Origin: an uncultured Clostridia bacterium
GTDB taxonomy: Bacteria; Bacillota; Clostridia; TANB77; CAG-508
DNA: 28,411 bases
NCBI GenBank assembly: GCA_934101145.1
Contig: CAKOPZ010000020.1
Coordinates: 1-28,411 of the forward strand
Direction of reading: 5' to 3'
Part shown: positions 24,799 to 28,411 of the stretch, piece after piece
Numbering within the stretch: position 1 is the first letter of the stretch
Layout of the letters: each line of letters opens with the position of its first letter
Made by a program: the position numbers and the translations under genes
The notes under the pieces: generated by a model
What the model saw: the letters and a program-made list of their open reading frames with translations, nothing else
Database searches by the model: none
What the model was told of the DNA's origin: nothing

Positions 24799-25504
24799 AA
24801 AAATAATCAATTATACCATTATAAATTCCCCATGCAAGCTTATTTTGATATTCATCAGAAAGTAATAATTCTTCTTCATCAGGATTTGATAAAAAACCAC
24901 ACTCAACAATACTTATTGGAATTTCGACATGTTTCATAATATACACTGTATCAAGTTTCACTGCAACACGCTTATTCTCTTTTTGAATAGCATCATTTAA
25001 ATTTGTTTGAATAGATTTTGCAAGTTTCATACTTTTTTCATCATTTGGTTTGTAAAAAGTTTGCCAACCATCATATTGTGACTGAGGAATTTTATTTAAA
25101 TGAATTGAAACAAAAATATCTGCAGATGACTCGTTTCCTATCTTCACCCTATTTCTAATATCGGATATTTTCTTTTCTCTTAAAGTATTTTTATCAATGT
25201 CATATATTGCATTTTCATCACTTCTTGTAAGAATTACAGTTGAGCCACTTTGTTCAAGAAGTGTCTGTAGCTTTAAAGCAATTTTCAAATTTGTTTGTGC
25301 TTCTGTTGTGCCGTGATGAGCTCACTGCACCGTTCATCTGGAACTCCGATGACCTGCATCAATTACAATTACCTTGTTTGATACAGGAAGCGACACCGTT
25401 TCTTTTGTTTTTTCTTCTTTTGCAATTTGAAAACTAAAAACAAATAACGAAATAAATACCATTCCAAGTATATTTAGCAATCTTTTTTTATTTATAACAA
25501 TCAT
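24791..25504 (-). CDS. cwlD: CwlD-type N-acetylmuramoyl-L-alanine amidase, needs three +1 shifts at CGG codons
   Basis: The start is ATG 25504 after AGGGGTG. A signal anchor (residues 8-26) leads to VIVIDAGH, and then the frame meets CGG (25348-25346) and would stop at once. Skipping C at this codon and at the next two in-frame CGGs (25332-25330, 25313-25311) yields GHGVPDEGAVSSSGTTEA and returns to the original frame. The 236-residue product matches CwlD in length. It keeps the Amidase_3 zinc ligands His52, Glu67 and His134 (SIHLN) and the catalytic Glu200 (VECGFLSN). CwlD cleaves peptide side chains during muramic-delta-lactam formation in the spore cortex. Each shift creates a family-conserved glycine (53, 58, 64). 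Without the shifts only a truncated enzyme lacking two zinc ligands could start at TTG 25288. Its ribosome binding site lies inside or beside a hairpin. Confidence 0.88.
25310..25313 (-). other. CGGC +1 frameshift site 5, in cwlD
   Basis: In the frame reached after site 4 the codons read TCA TCA CGG CAC. Omitting the C (25313) gives GGC ACA ACA GAA, the GTTE that holds the second zinc ligand, and restores the original frame. Confidence 0.85.
25329..25332 (-). other. CGGT +1 frameshift site 4, in cwlD
   Basis: In the frame reached after site 3 the codons read GAT GAA CGG TGC. Omitting the C (25332) gives GGT GCA GTG AGC, the GAVS of the DEGAVS motif. Confidence 0.85.
25345..25348 (-). other. 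CGGA +1 frameshift site 3, in cwlD
   Basis: In the starting frame the codons read GGT CAT CGG AGT TCC AGA TGA. Omitting the C (25348) gives GGA GTT CCA GAT, so the zinc-binding motif reads GHGVPD. Confidence 0.85.
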
Positions 25505-25511
25505 AAAAACA

Positions 25512-25546
25512 CCCCTACATATATTTTATATAAATATATGTAGGGG
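25512..25546 (-). promoter_or_regulatory. Perfect 15-bp hairpin just before cwlD
   Basis: Arms 25512-25526 and 25532-25546 (CCCCTACATATATTT and its complement) enclose a 5-base loop. On the minus strand the hairpin ends GTAGGGG and is followed by TGTTTTT and the cwlD ATG. It can act as a terminator for the tiny ORFs upstream and also lock up the AGGGGTG ribosome binding site of cwlD. No separate cwlD promoter of the usual type is visible between. Confidence 0.7.
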
Positions 25547-25562
25547 ATGTTAATTTATGAAT

Positions 25563-25706
25563 TTATCTTTCTTTAACCTCTTCAAATGCCCCATCTACAG
25601 AGCATACTTTTTTATTCTTAGTATCTTCCATACCCTTTTTTAACTTTTTCAATAAATCTTTATCATCCATTATAATTAAATCATATGGAGCTTTTGTCAT
25701 AATCAT
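25563..25706 (-). CDS. Small ORF, 47 residues, antitoxin-like tail (tentative)
   Basis: ATG 25706 opens a 47-residue frame (MIMTKAPYDLIIMDD..., ending GAFEEVKER). Its ATG overlaps the stop of the preceding tiny ORF by four bases (ATGA), which suggests translational coupling. The helical, charged stretch DLLKKLKKGMEDTKNKK followed by a short Glu/Lys-rich end resembles the C-terminal tail of RelB or Phd-type antitoxins, but the DNA-binding half is missing. It may be a remnant. Function unknown. Confidence 0.4.
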   Translation of the reverse strand: MIMTKAPYDLIIMDDKDLLKKLKKGMEDTKNKKVCSVDGAFEEVKER

Positions 25707-25798
25707 TCATCTTCTTTTGGGAAACTTATATTAATATAATACCACACTATTGCTAATTTTTTTTTATATTTTATATCATTTATATATTTATTTTCCAT
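25703..25798 (-). CDS. Tiny ORF, 31 residues
   Basis: ATG 25798 has a good ribosome binding site (AGAGGTG, about 6 bases upstream) and encodes 31 residues with a basic IKYKKKLAIVWYYINISF core and an acidic end. Its stop overlaps the start of the next small ORF. No family is recognised. With the next ORF it may be a two-part coupled pair or pieces of a decayed gene. Confidence 0.35.
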   Translation of the reverse strand: MENKYINDIKYKKKLAIVWYYINISFPKEDE

Positions 25799-25868
25799 AT
25801 AATGCACCTCTAAAATCGTAATTTATATTATATTGCTTATAAACATCATCTTTATTTTTCTTTTCTAC

Positions 25869-26771
25869 CTAAAGTTTATTCCATATTTTAATTATTGTTT
25901 CATTAGGTAGATCTCCACTAATATATCCACTTTTAATAGTTTCTTGAAACTCTTTTATTAACTTTATAGCATCATCCTCCTCAACATCGAAATCTTCATA
26001 TAATGCCGTTAAAATACTAGAAATATATTTTTTAAATGCTAATTCTTCATTTATTTTTTTGACAGGAATATAAATCAAATAATAATTATTATTTTCTTTT
26101 ATCAATTTAAGTATTCCTGTGCTTTCATGATATTTTGCATATATATTTTCTTGTTCTAATCTTTCTAACTTAACTTTTGCAACATAATTAATATTTTTAT
26201 ATCGAACAAAACAAGAAACGAAATCAGGTGAAAATTCAATTCTAAACATATCTAATTCTTTTAAATTTCTAGTATTTATAACATCTTCATCTGATTCTTC
26301 ATCATCTTGTATCTGCTCTTTGAATAACCTTGCATATTCATACTCATCTTCATCAATAATCTTTATTTCTATATTTTCTATAAACTTATCATCACAAGAC
26401 CAGTATGTTGGGCTATATACATATTTTAACTTATCTTCCTCATTTCCTAAAAGATATAAAACAAAACCCCTTTTTCTATCTATACTGACATATCCATACA
26501 TTGGTTCATAGAGTTGTGTAACTTTTCGTGTTGTCATATCTTCATTTAAGTTTTCAACACTAAAAGTATCTTCAAAATCCAACTCTTCATCATATTGTAA
26601 TGTATCTATATAATAATCTTTAGTATCTTTAATTATATATTGTTTAATCTTCTCCACACTTTCATCAATGTATTTATATTCATTAGCATTTCTAAAAATA
26701 TCTGTATTTTTCATTAGAACAAATTTTCCTACAATGTCTCTAAAACTGTATTCTTTAAACCTCTTATACAT
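25869..26771 (-). CDS. Unknown acidic protein, 300 residues
   Basis: I do not recognise this protein. ATG 26771 follows TTGGAGGGG at a proper distance; the open frame extends six codons further without support. The product has no signal peptide or membrane segment and is rich in Asp, Glu, Tyr, Ile and Lys. It has an acidic stretch (QDDEESDEDV, near 165) and several alternating hydrophobic strands (YEPMYGYVSID, FVLYLLGN, YYLIYIPVKK), which suggests a soluble mixed alpha/beta fold. The C-terminus is helical and ends near SGYISGDLPNETIIKIWNKL. It is followed by two tiny ORFs in the same direction and is divergent from the ATPase gene. A role with that ATPase or as a mobile-region passenger is possible but unproven. 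Confidence 0.75.
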   Translation of the reverse strand: MYKRFKEYSFRDIVGKFVLMKNTDIFRNANEYKYIDESVEKIKQYIIKDTKDYYIDTLQYDEELDFEDTFSVENLNEDMTTRKVTQLYEPMYGYVSIDRKRGFVLYLLGNEEDKLKYVYSPTYWSCDDKFIENIEIKIIDEDEYEYARLFKEQIQDDEESDEDVINTRNLKELDMFRIEFSPDFVSCFVRYKNINYVAKVKLERLEQENIYAKYHESTGILKLIKENNNYYLIYIPVKKINEELAFKKYISSILTALYEDFDVEEDDAIKLIKEFQETIKSGYISGDLPNETIIKIWNKL

Positions 26772-26811
26772 TTTCCCCTCCAAGCACACAAAAAAATTAC
26801 TATTTTTTGTT

Positions 26812-26871
26812 TCGATTGCCTCACAATCGACAAGTCATTTTCATTTTCTATTTTATACATTAATTAGTATA
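26812..26871 (-). promoter_or_regulatory. Upstream region of the 300-residue protein: extended -10 and hairpin
   Basis: On the minus strand TGGTATACT (the -10 TATACT at 26866-26871) fits an extended -10 promoter without a good -35. A 7-bp hairpin with a 5-base loop (26812-26818 with 26824-26830) falls in the 5' leader, about 40 bases before the ATG. Both are weak predictions. Confidence 0.4.
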
Positions 26872-26971
26872 CCATACTTTTCAAAAATTAACTAGCAAAC
26901 ATGCTTTTATTTCTGGGCTATTTCATGCCAAAACAATTGTCGCATTATTAACAAAATTGTATTATTTTAAG

Positions 26972-26999
26972 AAGTTTTGTTTTTGTATTAACAAAACTT
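26972..26999. promoter_or_regulatory. Palindromic operator-like site at the ATPase promoter
   Basis: Arms AAGTTTTGTT (26972-26981) and AACAAAACTT (26990-26999) pair perfectly across 8 bases, and the right arm overlaps the -35 box. An outer pair, ACAAAATT (26951-26958) and AATTTTGT (27008-27015), surrounds it. This suits binding by a dimeric repressor. Confidence 0.55.
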
Positions 27000-27026
27000 G
27001 ACAAATTAATTTTGTACCTATATAAT
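26998..27026 (+). promoter_or_regulatory. Perfect consensus promoter of the ATPase gene
   Basis: TTGACA (26998-27003), a 17-base spacer, TATAAT (27021-27026). The predicted start near 27033 falls on the AGGTGA ribosome binding site, so the leader would be only about 11 bases. Confidence 0.9.
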
Positions 27027-27043
27027 GTAATTAGGTGATAAAT

Positions 27044-28246
27044 ATGATAGAAAGAAAAATATATATGGATAAGCTTTTAGCATATAAAGATACTGAATTT
27101 ATTAAAGTTATAACAGGTATTAGGAGATGTGGAAAATCAAGTTTATTAAAATTATTTAAAGAAACAATAGAAAAAACAGATAGTCATGCAAATATAATAT
27201 ATATGAATTTTGAATCTTTTGAGTTTGATGAAATAATTAACTACAAAGATATGTATAATGAAATAAAAAAGAACATAAAAAAAGACCAAACAAATTATAT
27301 ATTATTAGATGAAGTGCAAAGAGTTGAGTTATGGGAAAAATGTGTTAATAGCATTCAAGTTGATTTCAAATGCGATATATATATTACAGGCTCTAATGCA
27401 TATTTACTTTCGTCAGAACTTTCTACATATCTTTCAGGTAGATACATAGAAATAAAAATGCTACCACTATCTTTTAAGGAGTTTTTAAATTTCAGTAAGA
27501 TAAAAGATAATGAAAGTATTGAAGATAAATTTAATGAATATGTTAAATATGGTGGAATGCCAGGTGTAATTTCTTTAAATAATAACAATGATTTGTATGA
27601 AAATGCAATAAAGGGAATATATAATACGGTTTTTATGAAAGATGTTATAGAAAGAAATAGATTAGTAGATGCTGTGCTATTAGAAAAAATCCTAAAGTTT
27701 TTAATGAGCAATGTTGGAAGTTTAATATCTGCAAAAAAGGTGGCAGATTATTTAACAAGTCAAGGGACAAAGATAACACATAATACAGTTTTAAATTATT
27801 TTTCAATGCTCGAAAACTCATATATAGTATATAGAGTCCCAAGATACGACATAAAAGGAAAGGAAATTTTAAAAACATTAGAAAAATACTATATTGTTGA
27901 TACTGGAATAAGAAATATAATTTTAGGGTTTAATAATTTGGATTTAGGGCATATATTAGAAAATATTGTTTATTTTGAATTATTAAGAAAAGGTTATGAA
28001 GTTACAGTTGGAAAAAAGGATTCTTTAGAAGTAGATTTTGTTGCAACCAAGTCTACTGAAAAAAAATACTATCAAGTAACATTATCCATGTTAGATAAAG
28101 AAGTAAAAAGCAGAGAATTAAAGCCTTTGCAAGATATAAATGATAATTATGAAAAAACAATATTAACAATGGATAAATTATATTCAAATACATCTGAAGA
28201 TGGTATAAAAATAAAATATCTAATAGATTTCTTATTAGAAGATTAG
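27044..28246 (+). CDS. AAA_14/DUF4143 family ATPase
   Basis: The 400-residue protein belongs to the ATP-binding family with an N-terminal AAA domain and a C-terminal DUF4143 region. It has Walker A (TGIRRCGKSSLL, about 26-37), Walker B (YILLDEVQRVELWE, about 85-98), sensor ITGSNAYLLSSELSTYLSGR, and the LPLSFKEFL block. After a winged-helix-like stretch it has YYIVDTGIRN and GHILENIVYFELLRRG-type and LEVDFVA motifs resembling a PD-(D/E)XK nuclease core. The function of these widespread proteins is not settled; they are often found in variable chromosomal regions. I start at ATG 27044, five bases after AGGTGA; an in-frame GTG lies inside that site. No in-frame CGG. Confidence 0.9.
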   Translation: MIERKIYMDKLLAYKDTEFIKVITGIRRCGKSSLLKLFKETIEKTDSHANIIYMNFESFEFDEIINYKDMYNEIKKNIKKDQTNYILLDEVQRVELWEKCVNSIQVDFKCDIYITGSNAYLLSSELSTYLSGRYIEIKMLPLSFKEFLNFSKIKDNESIEDKFNEYVKYGGMPGVISLNNNNDLYENAIKGIYNTVFMKDVIERNRLVDAVLLEKILKFLMSNVGSLISAKKVADYLTSQGTKITHNTVLNYFSMLENSYIVYRVPRYDIKGKEILKTLEKYYIVDTGIRNIILGFNNLDLGHILENIVYFELLRKGYEVTVGKKDSLEVDFVATKSTEKKYYQVTLSMLDKEVKSRELKPLQDINDNYEKTILTMDKLYSNTSEDGIKIKYLIDFLLED

Positions 28247-28249
28247 TAC

Positions 28250-28281
28250 AAATCCCAATTTACATATGTAAGTTGGGATTT
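28250..28281 (+). terminator. Terminator of the ATPase gene
   Basis: A near-continuous 16-bp inverted repeat (28250-28265 with 28266-28281, one T-G pair) follows the stop codon and leads into TCTTCTTTT. Confidence 0.85.
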
Positions 28282-28334
28282 CTTCTTTTAAAATTTATCT
28301 TATCATATCATTCTTTTAATCTCATATTATTTAA

Positions 28335-28408
28335 AAAGACTAACTATTAAAAGTCAATAGTCTTTTCTAAAAAAGTCAAAAGATAATTAGTACATTGAAA
28401 AACGCATG
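28335..28408. repeat. Right copy of 74-bp terminal inverted repeat
   Basis: It is the exact reverse complement of bases 1-74. Read rightward it holds the AAAAGACTA...TAGTCTTTT pairing and ends with GTACATTGAAAAA (28390-28402). The 50 bases between the terminator at 28281 and this repeat show no convincing promoter, unlike the left side. Three further bases end the window. Confidence 0.95.
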
Positions 28409-28411
28409 ACA

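Noticed and set aside
25145..25150. CGG on the plus strand within cwlD and similar antisense CGGs
   Set aside because: These are CCG on the coding strand, not codons of the gene.
24791..25288. cwlD as a truncated amidase starting at TTG 25288
   Set aside because: A signal anchor and the zinc motif lie directly upstream and join it through three identical CGG steps; the truncated form would lack two zinc ligands.
8258..25348. Random sequencing errors as the cause of the five frame breaks
   Set aside because: All five fall on in-frame CGG and none elsewhere in about 24 kb of coding sequence; the same heptamer out of frame is intact. It cannot be fully excluded without reads.
8258..25348. CGG reassigned to another amino acid as a normal triplet
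   Set aside because: A plain triplet reassignment would leave the frame unchanged, but in each case the downstream protein is in the +1 frame.
1..28408. Whole window as a transposon or phage with terminal inverted repeats
   Set aside because: The content is core chromosomal (replication, cell division, central metabolism) with no transposase, integrase or structural genes.
1..28411. tRNA, rRNA or CRISPR array inside the window
   Set aside because: No cloverleaf with a CCA-adjacent stem, no 16S/23S sequence and no regularly spaced repeats were seen; gaps between genes are short and hold promoters, hairpins or tiny ORFs.

Overview
The window is an AT-rich chromosomal fragment from a low-GC, Gram-positive, probably spore-forming anaerobe of the Clostridia. 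The evidence is a GerS-like protein and a CwlD-type amidase (both families linked to spores), a WalRK two-component system, a four-subunit pyruvate:ferredoxin oxidoreductase with ferredoxins, purine-rich ribosome binding sites, and TTGACA/17/TATAAT promoters. An uncultured gut lineage is a guess only. The sequence starts and ends with the same 74 bases in inverted orientation, so it is probably an assembled contig broken at a multicopy sequence, possibly a pre-rRNA leader.

Layout, left to right. 1-473: inverted repeat, possible leftward pre-rRNA leader, and divergent promoters. 474-1412 (+): HD-GYP protein. 1463-3585 (-): MazF-type toxin, GerS-like protein, dusB. 3601-6126 (-): rodA, minE, minD, transcribed minD-minE-rodA-dusB from a clear promoter, with an unusually long MinE tail. 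6299-7282 (-): membrane-anchored glycine-rich protein. 7493-10118 (+): lepB-holB-ricT-ferredoxin operon. 10178-13221 (-): porCDAB. 13345-16459 (-): unknown membrane protein, walR, walK. 16594-24798 (-): a giant cyclic beta-glucan synthase-like protein of about 2,730 residues. 24791-25504 (-): cwlD. 25563-26771 (-): two tiny overlapping ORFs and an unknown acidic protein. 27044-28246 (+): AAA_14/DUF4143 ATPase under a perfect consensus promoter with a palindrome. 28335-28408: second copy of the inverted repeat.

The main discovery concerns translation. Two otherwise complete and conserved genes, holB (8153-9018) and cwlD (24791-25504), are each broken by +1 frameshifts: two in holB and three in cwlD. 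All five fall exactly on an in-frame CGG codon. At each one, dropping the C and resuming on GGN restores the protein and puts a glycine at a position where the family has a conserved glycine (HolB Walker A and GSI motifs; CwlD GHG-DEG-SSSG). In a manual scan I found no other in-frame CGG in any gene here, although CGG occurs out of frame about twenty times in intact genes. CGU, CGC and CGA are used normally as arginine. The simplest reading is that CGG has lost its arginine tRNA in this organism and CGGN is decoded as a single glycine, by +1 shifting on an empty A site or by a quadruplet-reading tRNA-Gly. The three shifts in cwlD sum to three bases and return to the starting frame.
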